Positions 26,383-36,514 of a DNA stretch of 43,933 bases are shown here, one piece after another. The stretch covers positions 1 to 43,933 of the forward strand of contig NZ_PNNA01000045.1 in the NCBI RefSeq assembly GCF_013823965.1. Reading direction: 5' to 3'. Within the stretch, counting starts at the first letter, position 1. Every line of letters starts with the position of its first letter. The position numbers were made by a program, and so were the translations under genes. Under the pieces are notes generated by a model. It did no database searches. It saw only the letters and a program-made list of their open reading frames with translations, and was not told the origin of the DNA. This stretch comes from Flavobacterium sp. GTDB lineage: Bacteria; Bacteroidota; Bacteroidia; Flavobacteriales; Flavobacteriaceae.

Positions 26383-28791
26383 TTAAAATTTAAAATTATA
26401 ACTCACGGCTGGAACCATACCGAAAATCGAAGTTTTTATCGCTTCATTATTTCCAGTGTCTACATTTTGCCGGAAATTTATCGAAGCGGCATTTTTTCGA
26501 TTATAAACATTGTAAATGCTGAAAACCCATTCGCCTTTCCAATTTCTTTTGTCATTTTTACGTGGTGTCAAAGTTGCCGAAATATCCAGGTGATGATAAG
26601 CAGGAAGTCTGTTTTTATTTCTCAATCCATAGCTAGGAATGGGAATTCCTAAATATTCGTATTGCCCATTCGGATAGGTTACCGGTTGTCCTGATTGCAG
26701 CACAAAATTGGCTCCAAAAGCCCATTTTTTGTTCAAATTATAGGCGCCTGTTACAGCAAGATTATGCAATTTGTCATAAACGGAATTGTACCAATTTCCA
26801 TTGTTGATTCCAGTTTCATTTGTTGTTCTTCCCGGAGTTTGCTGTTCGGATTTGGATAAAGTATAGGAAATCCAACCGTTGAGTTTTCCTTCGTTTTTTC
26901 GAAGCATAATTTCCAAACCATATGATCGCAATTGGCCATTCAAAATTATTTGTTCGATGGCATCATTGGCAATCAAATTGGCGCCATCAATGTAATCTAA
27001 TCGATTTTGTACTTCTTTGTAATACGTTTCCAATTCGATTGAGTACATGTTTTCCTTGAAATTCCTGAAATAACCCAATGCCACTTGGTCTGCAATTTGG
27101 GGTTTGATATACTTGTCGCTCGGTGTCCAAACATCCAATGGAGTAGGCGACGAAGTATTGGAAATCAATTGTAAATACTGGATCATTCTGTTGTAACTCG
27201 CTTTTATGGATTGATTTTCATTGAGTTGAAATCCGGCGGAAAAACGAGGTTCCAGATTGTTGTACGTTTTTATTACTTTGTTTTTTTTGTAGAATTTTGT
27301 TCCAATGGGTGTTGCTTGTTCGTAAATCTGCATATCCGAATTGAAAGTAACGGGATTGTTGTCGGCATAAAGATTAACGGTTGATGCGCCCAATCTGTAA
27401 AATATGCTGTATCTTAAACCATAAGAAAGAGAGATTTTTTTTGAAATTTCTTGTTCGGCGTTGAGGTACAAAGCGGGTTCAAAAGCATATTTTTTGTCCA
27501 ATTGGTCGTAATTAATACCGGAATCCGCATTTGATGGTTTAATGGTCCCGGGATTAAAGTCGTAATAAATGCCATTAACACCGTAATTCAATTTGAATTT
27601 ATCCGATATATAACTTTTAAAATCATATTTAATATTGTAATTTTTAATGCCGGAATCCCATTTGAACCCCACGAAATCAAGGTTTAAACCATAATAATAA
27701 TCGCTGTAAATCAACGACAGATTAGAAAATAATTTATCGGAAAACAAATGATTCCATCTTAAATTTAAAGTGGCGTTTCCGTACGTATTGGTGAAACTTT
27801 TATTCAAGGAAAAAACATCCCTGCCAAAATATCCCGACAAATACAGGTTGTTGTTCGGGTTCAATTTATAACTCAATTTGGTGTTCAAATCATAAAAATA
27901 AGCGGCATTGTCTTTTTGATCCTCGGATAATTTCAGGAATAAATGAGCATAAGAACTTCTGCCTCCAATGAGGAATGAACCTTTGTCTTTCACGATTGGT
28001 CCTTCGGCCAAAATCCGGCTCGTGATTAATCCGATTCCTCCATTGGCGTGAAATTCTTTGCTGTTTCCGTCTTTTTGGTAAATATCCAACACTGACGATG
28101 CTCTTCCCCCATAACGGGCAGGAATTCCACCTTTGTACAACTTTAAATCCTTGATGGCATCAGGATTAAAGACCGAGAAAAAACCAAAAACGTGCGAGGA
28201 ATTAAAGATGGTGGCTTCATCCAACAAGATTAAATTTTGGTCGGCACCGCCACCGCGAACATTAAAACCCGATGCGCCTTCGCCAGCATTTGAAACTCCG
28301 GGAAGCAGCAAGAGTGATTTGATGATGTCGACTTCTCCGAGGACCACAGGCATTTTTTTGATGGTGGAAATGGATAGTTTGTTCAGGCTCATTTCTGGTT
28401 TTCGAATCGTGGCTTTGTTGCTGTTGTCAATAATCACGACTTCTTGCAAAACCGTTTCGTTGCCTATGAGTTTGAAATTGGTTTTTATGTTTTGGTCTAG
28501 ATTTACCTTTTCTTCAATGGTTTGATAACCTAAATAGGTAATCTGGATTTTATAAATCCCTTTTGGAAGTGTAAGGGAATAAAACCCGTATTCATTGGTG
28601 GTCACGCCAGTTTTTAATTCAGGTATGGAGATATTTACTCCAATTAAAGTTTCGTTGTTGTTGGCATCGGTAATGGTTCCGCTTAGGGTAAATTTTTGCT
28701 TTGCCAGTTCGCTAACGCTTGTGTCTTGGGAAAAAGAAGAAAATATTATTGAAAAAAACAGGATAAGGGTAGCAATTTTCTTTGAAATCAT
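26383..28791 (-). CDS. TonB-dependent outer-membrane receptor with carboxypeptidase-regulatory-like N-domain
   Basis: Start at 28791 (MISKKIATLILFFSIIFSSFSQ), which gives a clean signal peptide; the frame extends seven codons upstream. 802 residues. After the signal comes a CarboxypepD_reg-like domain (about 33-120: LSGTITDANNNETLIGVNI, YGFYSLTLPKGIYKIQITYLGYQ), then a plug domain (VLGEVDIIKSLLLLPGV, GFNVRGGGADQNLILLD, GGIPARYGGRASSVLDIY), then a 22-strand-type barrel ending in the aromatic terminus PAVSYNFKF. It forms an operon with the DUF4249 lipoprotein. No SusD-like gene is present. Two 8-bp direct repeats lie about 55-80 bases upstream of the start. Confidence 0.95.
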   Translation of the reverse strand: MISKKIATLILFFSIIFSSFSQDTSVSELAKQKFTLSGTITDANNNETLIGVNISIPELKTGVTTNEYGFYSLTLPKGIYKIQITYLGYQTIEEKVNLDQNIKTNFKLIGNETVLQEVVIIDNSNKATIRKPEMSLNKLSISTIKKMPVVLGEVDIIKSLLLLPGVSNAGEGASGFNVRGGGADQNLILLDEATIFNSSHVFGFFSVFNPDAIKDLKLYKGGIPARYGGRASSVLDIYQKDGNSKEFHANGGIGLITSRILAEGPIVKDKGSFLIGGRSSYAHLFLKLSEDQKDNAAYFYDLNTKLSYKLNPNNNLYLSGYFGRDVFSLNKSFTNTYGNATLNLRWNHLFSDKLFSNLSLIYSDYYYGLNLDFVGFKWDSGIKNYNIKYDFKSYISDKFKLNYGVNGIYYDFNPGTIKPSNADSGINYDQLDKKYAFEPALYLNAEQEISKKISLSYGLRYSIFYRLGASTVNLYADNNPVTFNSDMQIYEQATPIGTKFYKKNKVIKTYNNLEPRFSAGFQLNENQSIKASYNRMIQYLQLISNTSSPTPLDVWTPSDKYIKPQIADQVALGYFRNFKENMYSIELETYYKEVQNRLDYIDGANLIANDAIEQIILNGQLRSYGLEIMLRKNEGKLNGWISYTLSKSEQQTPGRTTNETGINNGNWYNSVYDKLHNLAVTGAYNLNKKWAFGANFVLQSGQPVTYPNGQYEYLGIPIPSYGLRNKNRLPAYHHLDISATLTPRKNDKRNWKGEWVFSIYNVYNRKNAASINFRQNVDTGNNEAIKTSIFGMVPAVSYNFKF

Positions 28792-28843
28792 TTCTAAAAT
28801 TTTGAGTGGCAAATTTCGTCAAGTTACGAGCTATTTGTAATTC

Positions 28844-28872
28844 AACAAGCGTTAAAGTTTTGTAAACAAGCG
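28844..28872 (-). promoter_or_regulatory. Two 8-bp direct repeats upstream of the TonB receptor operon
   Basis: AACAAGCG occurs at 28844-28851 and 28865-28872, a 21-bp period (two helical turns). It lies 52-81 bases before the receptor ATG. It could be an activator or anti-sigma/sigma-dependent site; no canonical TAnnTTTG was found for this operon. Confidence 0.4.
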
Positions 28873-28890
28873 ATAAAATCGTGTAAAGTT

Positions 28891-28921
28891 AAAAAAAGAC
28901 AAGCTTTTTTAGATTGTCTTT
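28891..28921 (-). terminator. Terminator of the SRPBCC-VOC-DUF1801 group
   Basis: AAAGACAA (28895-28902) pairs with TTGTCTTT (28914-28921), and on the minus strand a T7 tract follows. It is 21 bases past the DUF1801 stop and separates it from the TonB receptor operon. Confidence 0.8.
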
Positions 28922-28942
28922 AGATTATAATTGTAAAAGAAT

Positions 28943-29305
28943 TTAGTTTGATTTGCCTTTCAAGTTTCCTCTTACTCTAAACTTCACGATTTTTGTTATT
29001 AAATCTAGGGGCAATGGATTTGTTAATGGGAATTGGACAGAACCTTTTCCTTGTTTGTAAACCGATAATTCTTCCTTGAATTGGGAATGTCCCGTGGGCG
29101 TGGCATAAAAACCGATGTGGTTTTTGTAAGCCGCAAAATACACCAGCATTCCGTGGTATTTGAATGCCGGCATATTGTAACTGATGACTTCCTCGGCTTC
29201 GGGGGCGGCATTTTTTATGGTTTGCCGTATTTGTTCCAAAAGAATTTGGACTTCGGGAGTTTGAATGCCAATGTATTCGTCGATATCTTTAAAAGTCGTT
29301 TTCAT
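28943..29305 (-). CDS. DUF1801 family protein (YdhG/Fra-like fold)
   Basis: 120 residues. The DUF1801 pattern is clear: DIDEYIGIQTPEVQILLEQIRQTI, then APEAEEVISYNMPAFKYHG and a conserved GFYATPTGHSQFKEEL. Members have a frataxin-like fold; the biochemical role of most, including this one, is not established. The start is seven bases after the stop of the upstream VOC gene, so it is the last gene of a three-gene unit 30607-28943. It has no signal peptide. Confidence 0.85.
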   Translation of the reverse strand: MKTTFKDIDEYIGIQTPEVQILLEQIRQTIKNAAPEAEEVISYNMPAFKYHGMLVYFAAYKNHIGFYATPTGHSQFKEELSVYKQGKGSVQFPLTNPLPLDLITKIVKFRVRGNLKGKSN

Positions 29306-29312
29306 ACCATTT

Positions 29313-30152
29313 TTAGGCTTTCAACAAGGTATCAATGTCCATTTTTTTCATTTTCAAAAAGGCTTGAATAACTCTTGGTGCTTTTTCTGGGTCGGACATT
29401 AATTTGCTTAAAACGGTAGGTACAATTTGCCAAGAAACACCAAACCGGTCTTTGAGCCAACCACATTGACTCTCGCTTCCGCCTTCCGTCAATTTTGACC
29501 AATATGCGTCTATTTCCTCTTGGGTGTCACATTCCACGACTAGCGAAACGCCTTCGTTAAATTGAAATTCGTGACCGCCAAAACCATCCATTGCGATGAA
29601 TATTTCGTTTTGTAACTTAAAATCGCCAAATTTTAATTTTCCTTCGGTTTGCGGTTCACCGGCTTCATAGATTTCTAAACGGCCTATTTCCGAATTTGGG
29701 AAAATAGAAGTATACATTTTTATGGCTTCTTCAGCCCGACCGTATTGATCTCCAACAAATAGAAAACAAGGCATTATTTTTTGTTGCTCTGAAGACAATT
29801 CACCCAGCATTAATTGCCAAGTCATTCCAAATTTGTCAACGAGCCAACCGTATTTTTTGCTCCAAGGATATTCGTCCAAAGGCATCATTGCGCTTCCGCC
29901 TTCGATGAGCTTGTTCCAAATAGTTTCAATTTCTTCGTTGGTTTCACAAGTCACAAAAAGGGATATTGAAGGGTTTATTTTGAACATTGGACCACCGTTC
30001 AACCCCATCATCAATCGGCCTTCAATTTCAAAACGAACGACCATCGGTGTGTCGTCATTTATTTTCGAATGATTGAAAATAGAACAATAAAAATCTGCGG
30101 TAGCTTTGGCATTGCCGTCAAACCACAAGCAAGGATATGGATTTTTTTTCAT
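29313..30152 (-). CDS. Double VOC (PhnB-like) domain protein
   Basis: 279 residues made of two consecutive PhnB-like vicinal-oxygen-chelate domains. The first (about 1-125) runs from YPCLWFDGNAKATADFYCSI to GWLVDKFGMTWQLM; the second (about 128-255) runs from MPCFLFVGDQYGRAEEAIKM to GWLKDRFGVSWQIVP. The repeated endings WLVDKFGMTWQ/WLKDRFGVSWQ show internal duplication. A helical C-terminus (VIQAFLKMKKMDIDTL) follows. Family members are often mislabelled as demethylubiquinone methyltransferase; no methyltransferase motif is present. The substrate is unknown. It lies 35 bases after the SRPBCC gene and is probably co-transcribed. Confidence 0.88.
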   Translation of the reverse strand: MKKNPYPCLWFDGNAKATADFYCSIFNHSKINDDTPMVVRFEIEGRLMMGLNGGPMFKINPSISLFVTCETNEEIETIWNKLIEGGSAMMPLDEYPWSKKYGWLVDKFGMTWQLMLGELSSEQQKIMPCFLFVGDQYGRAEEAIKMYTSIFPNSEIGRLEIYEAGEPQTEGKLKFGDFKLQNEIFIAMDGFGGHEFQFNEGVSLVVECDTQEEIDAYWSKLTEGGSESQCGWLKDRFGVSWQIVPTVLSKLMSDPEKAPRVIQAFLKMKKMDIDTLLKA

Positions 30153-30187
30153 CTTTGGTTTTGTAATTGTTAGTATGAGATTTCAAA

Positions 30188-30607
30188 TCAATTCTTTTCC
30201 GTGTAATTTTTGAAATTATTCAAAATAGCCTGCCAGCCCATTTTTTGCATTTCGAGGGGATTTTCGTTTTCGGCTTCAAATGTTTCCGTGATTTGGATTC
30301 CACTTTCGGTTGGCGAAAATGTAATACCCACTTTTCTGTCATCCAAAGTAGTATAACTGATTTTTTCATTGGTTATTACATCGGTATAAATTCCTTCGAA
30401 ATCAAAACCAAAACTGCCGTCTTTGGCTTCCATTCTGGTGAGGAATTTGCTTTCAATTTCTATGTCATTTTCGGCTCGGGTGGTGTGCCAATCTTCCGAA
30501 GCATTACACCATTTTGTGATGTGTTCGGGATTGGTCCAAAACGTCCAGACTTTTTCGATGCTGGCGTTTACAAGGGTTTCGACTGTTATGGTTTCTTTTG
30601 TTGTCAT
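30188..30607 (-). CDS. SRPBCC / AHSA1-type START-like protein
   Basis: 139 residues. The sequence TVETLVNASIEKVWTFWTNP and ITKWCNASEDWHTTRAEND are the standard beginning of AHSA1-type SRPBCC proteins, and the C-terminal helix MQKMGWQAILNNFKNYTE closes the hydrophobic cavity. Such proteins bind hydrophobic ligands; the ligand here is unknown. It is the first gene of the unit with the VOC and DUF1801 genes, an association that is frequent in Bacteroidota. A TATATTTG box lies 47 bases upstream, immediately next to the icd terminator. Confidence 0.87.
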   Translation of the reverse strand: MTTKETITVETLVNASIEKVWTFWTNPEHITKWCNASEDWHTTRAENDIEIESKFLTRMEAKDGSFGFDFEGIYTDVITNEKISYTTLDDRKVGITFSPTESGIQITETFEAENENPLEMQKMGWQAILNNFKNYTEKN

Positions 30608-30654
30608 TTTTAGAAGTTTATTTTTGAAAATCCGTTGTGTGTTTTTGGTTCATT

Positions 30655-30662
30655 CAAATATA
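30655..30662 (-). promoter_or_regulatory. Promoter -7 box of the SRPBCC-VOC-DUF1801 unit
   Basis: The minus strand reads TATATTTG, 47 bases before the SRPBCC ATG. The icd terminator hairpin overlaps where a -33 element would be. Confidence 0.5.
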
Positions 30663-30663
30663 T

Positions 30664-30691
30664 AAAAAAAGACGACCCGAAAGTCGTCTTT
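30664..30691 (-). terminator. Terminator of icd
   Basis: AAAGACGAC (30668-30676) pairs perfectly with GTCGTCTTT (30683-30691) around a 6-nt loop, followed by T7 on the minus strand, 30 bases past the icd stop. Confidence 0.9.
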
Positions 30692-30721
30692 AGTAGTATT
30701 CCATAATTGTGAAAAATTGGT

Positions 30722-32977
<2,256 letters not shown>

Positions 32978-32980
32978 TTA

Positions 32981-32988
32981 CAAATGTA
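32981..32988 (-). promoter_or_regulatory. Promoter -7 box of icd
   Basis: The minus strand reads TACATTTG, ending 36 bases upstream of the icd ATG. The remaining upstream sequence to 33186 is AT-rich with no ORF or other structure seen. Confidence 0.55.
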
Positions 32989-33182
32989 AGAAAAACGTTT
33001 TCGTAAAAAGGAATACGCCTCAATTAAGTTTGGTTTAACTTCAAAAATTATGGAATTATGATTTTTTATTTTGCTGAACGCGAATTGTTGAAAATAGGCT
33101 TCTTTTTTTGTCAAAATGAAAATAGATAGTGTTCAGCCAAAAGAAAGCGTAGTTTTTTTTGAACAAAAGGACCGTTTTATCC

Positions 33183-33213
33183 AAAAAAAAGTCCCGAAAT
33201 AATCGGGACTTTT
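33183..33213 (-). terminator. Terminator of rplS
   Basis: AAAAGTCCCGA (33187-33197) pairs with TCGGGACTTTT (33203-33213), with a 5-nt loop and a T8 tract on the minus strand, 19 bases past the rplS stop. Confidence 0.92.
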
Positions 33214-33232
33214 GGAACAAGAAGTTATTTGA

Positions 33233-33583
33233 CTATCTTCTTTTATCTCTAATTTTGGCTTTTTTACCGGTAAGTTCTCTGAAGTAGAAAATTCTAGCTC
33301 TACGAACGTGACCTTTCTTGTTGATTTCGATTTTTTGCAAAGCTGGCAAGTTAACCGGGAAGATACGCTCTACACCAACTGAACCTGACATTTTACGAAT
33401 CGTGAAAGTTTCCGTGTTTCCAGAACCTCTTCTTTGAATAACAACACCTTTAAAAAACTGTGTTCTTGTTTTTTCACCCTCTTTAATTTCGTAGAAAACC
33501 GTGATTGTGTCTCCAGCTCCGAATACAGGGAAATCTTTTCTTGTTACAAATTCGTCTTGAACGAATTTCATTAAATCTGCCAT
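33233..33583 (-). CDS. rplS: 50S ribosomal protein L19
   Basis: 116 residues, the expected size. L19 sits at the 30S-50S interface. Characteristic stretches are FPVFGAGDTITVFYEIKEGEK, TQFFKGVVIQRRGSGNTETFTIRKMSG, VGVERIFPVNLPALQKIEI and KKGHVRRARIFYFRELTGKKAKI. It follows trmD on the same strand, the conserved trmD-rplS order of many bacteria. Here, however, 215 bp with an own promoter separate the two genes, and rimM and rpsP are not adjacent. Confidence 0.98.
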   Translation of the reverse strand: MADLMKFVQDEFVTRKDFPVFGAGDTITVFYEIKEGEKTRTQFFKGVVIQRRGSGNTETFTIRKMSGSVGVERIFPVNLPALQKIEINKKGHVRRARIFYFRELTGKKAKIRDKRR

Positions 33584-33655
33584 TTTATTTTTATTTTATG
33601 GTTTTAAAAAGAGCAACATTCACGGATTTCGCCAGAGGTTGGTCTAATGAGGGCG

Positions 33656-33686
33656 CAAAATTACATCTTTTTTGGTAATTTACAAA
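33656..33686 (-). promoter_or_regulatory. Promoter of rplS (-33 and -7 elements)
   Basis: The minus strand has TTTG (33686-33683), exactly 19 bases, then TAATTTTG (33663-33656). This is the only complete TTTG-N19-TAnnTTTG promoter I found in the window, fitting a strongly expressed ribosomal gene. The leader to the ATG at 33583 would be about 65 nt. Confidence 0.7.
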
Positions 33687-33700
33687 CTTTATTTCAAAGT

Positions 33701-33799
33701 ATTCAGTGGTCAGTAATCAGATTGCGGTTAGCAGGTTTCAGATTTCAGAAATCTACCAACTTAAATCTTTTATTTATTTCAACATTGCCAACTGCCAAC
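33701..33799. repeat. Cluster of heptanucleotide repeats in the trmD-rplS spacer
   Basis: Three different 7-mers are tandemly duplicated within 100 bp: TTCAGTG/GTCAGTA/ATCAGAT at 33702-33722 (degenerate), TTTCAGA twice at 33736-33749, and TGCCAAC twice at 33786-33799. The last touches the trmD stop codon. A similar TTCAGTG/TTCAGTC pair follows the immunophilin gene at 37453-37466. Confidence 0.55.
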
Positions 33800-34476
33800 T
33801 ATTCCCCTAGTAAATCCGGACGTCTATTTTTTGTGTGTTCATACGCCATGTCTTCTCGCCATTTGTCGATTTTGGCAAAATTTCCGCTGGTTAAAACTTC
33901 AGGAACTTTCCATCCTTTATAATCGGCAGGTCTTGTGTAAATTGGTCCCGACAATAAATTATCTTGAAAACTGTCCGTCAAAGCCGAGGTTTCGTCGCTC
34001 AAAACGCCAGGAATCAATCGGATTAAAGCATCGCACAACACCAAGGCACCTAATTCTCCGCCACTCAAAACATAATCACCAATAGAGATTTCCTTGGTGA
34101 TAAAATGGTCGCGTACTCTCTGATCCACACCTTTGTAATGACCGCAAAGAATGATAATGTTTTCGTACATCGACATCGTGTTGGCCATTTTCTGGTTCAA
34201 AGTTTCCCCGTCAGGTGACATGTAAATGATTTCGTCGTAGGTTCTTTCGTTTCTCAAATGCGTGATGCAATCGTCAATAGGTTGGATATTCATTACCATT
34301 CCGGCTCCACCACCGTAAGGATAATCATCCACACTTTTCTGTTTGTTGGTCGTGTAATCTCTTAAATTATGGAAATGAACTTCCACGATTCCTTTGTCGA
34401 TGGCACGTTTCATCATCGAAGCTTCAAACGGGCTTCGCAATAATTCGGGCAAAACGGTAATAATATCAATGCGCAT
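33799..34476 (-). CDS. trmD: tRNA (guanine(37)-N(1))-methyltransferase
   Basis: SPOUT-class, SAM-dependent enzyme making m1G37 in tRNAs, which prevents frameshifting. The start at 34476 ([13 protein letters not shown]) matches the family; the frame is open for seven more codons but these overlap the promoter. 225 residues. Diagnostic stretches are [13 protein letters not shown], the trefoil-knot SAM site [31 protein letters not shown] and the [12 protein letters not shown] ... [19 protein letters not shown] region. A TACATTTG box lies 18 bases upstream. Confidence 0.97.
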   Translation of the reverse strand: MRIDIITVLPELLRSPFEASMMKRAIDKGIVEVHFHNLRDYTTNKQKSVDDYPYGGGAGMVMNIQPIDDCITHLRNERTYDEIIYMSPDGETLNQKMANTMSMYENIIILCGHYKGVDQRVRDHFITKEISIGDYVLSGGELGALVLCDALIRLIPGVLSDETSALTDSFQDNLLSGPIYTRPADYKGWKVPEVLTSGNFAKIDKWREDMAYEHTKNRRPDLLGE

Positions 34477-34494
34477 AATTGAGTTTCTAGGCTG

Positions 34495-34502
34495 CAAATG
34501 TA
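34495..34502 (-). promoter_or_regulatory. Promoter -7 box of trmD
   Basis: The minus strand reads TACATTTG, ending 18 bases before the trmD ATG. It supports the start at 34476 over the longer frame, whose first codon would fall inside the box. Confidence 0.6.
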
Positions 34503-34545
34503 CAAAGTTTTTGAGATTGAAAAATTTAAAGGGTCGAAGATTGAA

Positions 34546-34566
34546 ATGTTATATATTGCATAACAT
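34546..34566. repeat. Inverted repeat ATGTTAT/ATAACAT
   Basis: Two perfect 7-bp arms separated by 7 bases, in the divergent spacer between trmD and the 2H-phosphoesterase gene. It is a possible operator; no other support. Confidence 0.3.
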
Positions 34567-34663
34567 AAAATCGAGCAATTCTGAGTTTTGCAATATCAAG
34601 ATTTATTTGCAGGATTTTGCACTATTAAAATTGATATCGACCAAAACTAAAGTATAAAAGGTA

Positions 34664-35347
34664 ATGGATTTAGACAAATATTATAGCAATCTTTACGAAA
34701 CATCTATCGAATTTCTTTTGAATGATACTTATCTTATAGACGATCAAATTGATTCATCGTTGGATGATAGATTTGGCATTACTTTATTAATCCGCCCCAG
34801 TATTCAAGTTAAAAATAGTATTCAGCATTTTTTAGACGAGCTGAAATTAATTGATTTTGAACAATATTATTATCCTAATTCGGATATTCATATTACCGTA
34901 ATGTCTATTATATCGTGTTATAATGGTTTTAATTTGGCCACTATTTCAGTTCCAGATTATGTTGAAATTATAGAAAAAAGTCTAGTCGGCATAAATAGTT
35001 TTGAAATTAATTTCGAGGGAATAACCGTTTCTCCATCGGCTATTATGATTCAGGGTTTTGTTAGTGATAATTTTCTGGACGACTTAAGAAACAATTTGAG
35101 AAATAATTTTAAAAACTCAGGATTGGAAGAGAGTATTGACAAGCGTTATTCGATATCAACAGCCCATTCCACTGTGGTACGTTTTCGAAAAAGAATTAAA
35201 AATAAAGAGAAATTGATGGAGACTTTAAAAAAATACAGAGATTTTAATTTTGGAAAATTTACTGTTGAAAAATATGATTTAGTTTTCAATGATTGGTATC
35301 AAAGAAAACAATTTGTCCAACTTTTGAAGCAGTTTAAAGTGAAATAA
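34664..35347 (+). CDS. 2H phosphoesterase-like protein (LigT/2'-5' RNA ligase superfamily)
   Basis: 227 residues, cytoplasmic. It has the two catalytic HxT motifs of the 2H superfamily: His76-Thr78 in SDIHITVMSI and His168-Thr170 in STAHSTVVRF, 92 residues apart, each following a beta-strand. Superfamily members open 2',3'-cyclic phosphates or act on 2'-5' linkages. The exact substrate of this branch is not known to me, and it is only distantly like classical ThpR/LigT. Start MDLDKYYSNLYE; a promoter box was not clear. It is monocistronic, divergent from trmD. Confidence 0.78.
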   Translation: MDLDKYYSNLYETSIEFLLNDTYLIDDQIDSSLDDRFGITLLIRPSIQVKNSIQHFLDELKLIDFEQYYYPNSDIHITVMSIISCYNGFNLATISVPDYVEIIEKSLVGINSFEINFEGITVSPSAIMIQGFVSDNFLDDLRNNLRNNFKNSGLEESIDKRYSISTAHSTVVRFRKRIKNKEKLMETLKKYRDFNFGKFTVEKYDLVFNDWYQRKQFVQLLKQFKVK

Positions 35348-35363
35348 ATACCAAATATGGCCT

Positions 35364-35434
35364 GCTTCTTAAAGTTTCCCGACTTTGAGTTAGTGATTTT
35401 CGGTTTTCAACCAATTTTTGACATAGGATTATAG
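35364..35434. repeat. Two-hairpin dispersed element, copy 2 (decayed)
   Basis: AAAGTTTCCCGACTTTGAG followed about 40 bp later by GACATAGGATTATA corresponds in order to 23196-23258. The second hairpin is degraded. It lies just after the 2H-phosphoesterase stop. Confidence 0.5.
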
Positions 35435-35456
35435 AAAAACAACCCTCGTTTTTTAG

Positions 35457-35464
35457 TATATTTG
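35457..35464 (+). promoter_or_regulatory. Promoter -7 box of the oxidoreductase gene
   Basis: TATATTTG, 29 bases before the ATG at 35494. No clear -33 element. Confidence 0.55.
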
Positions 35465-35493
35465 AAGTCTTATCAATCAAAAAAATAATAAAA

Positions 35494-36342
35494 ATGAAAC
35501 ATATAGGCTGGATAGGTCTTGGCAATATGGGAACCCCAATGGCGAGCAATTTGTCGAAGGCAGGTTTTCCGTTAACCGTATTCAACAGAAGTATTGAAAA
35601 AGCAAAACCGTTTGAAAATACCAATGTCACCATTGCCCAAAACGTCACGGAATTAGTCACTCAATCCGACATTATTTTCACTATGTTGAGCAATGACGAA
35701 GCGGTAACGATGGTCTATGACGAAATTCTGGGAATGGAAGCAATAGAAGGCAAACTTTTTATTGATATGAGTACGATTTCGGAACAATTATCAGTCAATA
35801 TTGCCCAAAAACTGAAACAAAAAAACGCTTCATTTCTAGATGCTCCCGTAGCAGGAAGTACGCAACCCGCAGCAAATGGAGCTTTGACAATAATGGTTGG
35901 TGGCGATGCAACTGACCTAAGTTTAGCCTTGCCATATTTTGAAAAATTAGGTAAATTCATAAAACACGTAGGCCCAAATGGGAAAGGAATTGCGACCAAA
36001 TTGAGCGTGAATTATTACCTTTCAATTTTGTATCTAGGCTTGGCTGAAACAGTATTATTTGCCGAAAATAATGGCATCCATCGCTCGGATTTATTGGAAA
36101 TCATCAATGAAAGTGCTTGCGGAAGCGGCGCCACAAAAGTAAAAACGCCATTGCTCATCAACGACGATTACCAACCTGCATTTGCCTTGAGCTTGATGCA
36201 AAAAGATATTATGCTGGCTCAAAAAAATGGAGTCAATTTTCCTTTAACGGATGCCGTCATTGAAACTTATTCTGGAGCATTACAATCAGGTATGGGAAAT
36301 CAAGACGTTATTTCGATTATCAATTATTTACAAGAAAAGTGA
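35494..36342 (+). CDS. NAD(P)-dependent beta-hydroxyacid dehydrogenase (3-hydroxyisobutyrate dehydrogenase family)
   Basis: 282 residues. The Rossmann motif is at the N-terminus (IGWIGLGNMGTPMASNLSKAGF, GxGxxG), followed by VFNRS, which suggests NADP preference. The substrate-binding stretch is LDAPVAGSTQPAANGALTIMVGG. The catalytic Lys is in GPNGKGIATKLSVNYY. The C-terminal helical domain ends in a typical DVISIINYL. Members reduce or oxidise small beta-hydroxyacids or succinic-semialdehyde-like substrates. Family alone does not fix the substrate, so I give no gene symbol. Monocistronic. Confidence 0.9.
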   Translation: MKHIGWIGLGNMGTPMASNLSKAGFPLTVFNRSIEKAKPFENTNVTIAQNVTELVTQSDIIFTMLSNDEAVTMVYDEILGMEAIEGKLFIDMSTISEQLSVNIAQKLKQKNASFLDAPVAGSTQPAANGALTIMVGGDATDLSLALPYFEKLGKFIKHVGPNGKGIATKLSVNYYLSILYLGLAETVLFAENNGIHRSDLLEIINESACGSGATKVKTPLLINDDYQPAFALSLMQKDIMLAQKNGVNFPLTDAVIETYSGALQSGMGNQDVISIINYLQEK

Positions 36343-36483
36343 TTTGTAATCTGGTATTTCAATAAAAAACAATGCAAAATTGCTGATAGATGTTTTTTGC
36401 CCGGTTCGCGAAGATTTTAGGCAGAAAATGACGTGTTAGAAAGTGGATAAATTTTCAAATTTTCAAATTCTCTAATTAATTCG

Positions 36484-36491
36484 TAAATTTG
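36484..36491 (+). promoter_or_regulatory. Promoter -7 box of the dual immunophilin gene
   Basis: TAAATTTG matches TAnnTTTG, 23 bases before the ATG at 36515, with an A-rich leader. Confidence 0.55.
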
Positions 36492-36514
36492 CATTTCAAT
36501 AAAAAACAATAAAA

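Noticed and set aside
29313..30152. Demethylubiquinone 3-O-methyltransferase (a common label for this family)
   Set aside because: No SAM-binding motif; the protein is two PhnB-like VOC domains.
33701..33799. Short repeats as a CRISPR array
   Set aside because: Units are only 7 bp, of three different sequences, with no regular spacers and no cas genes nearby.
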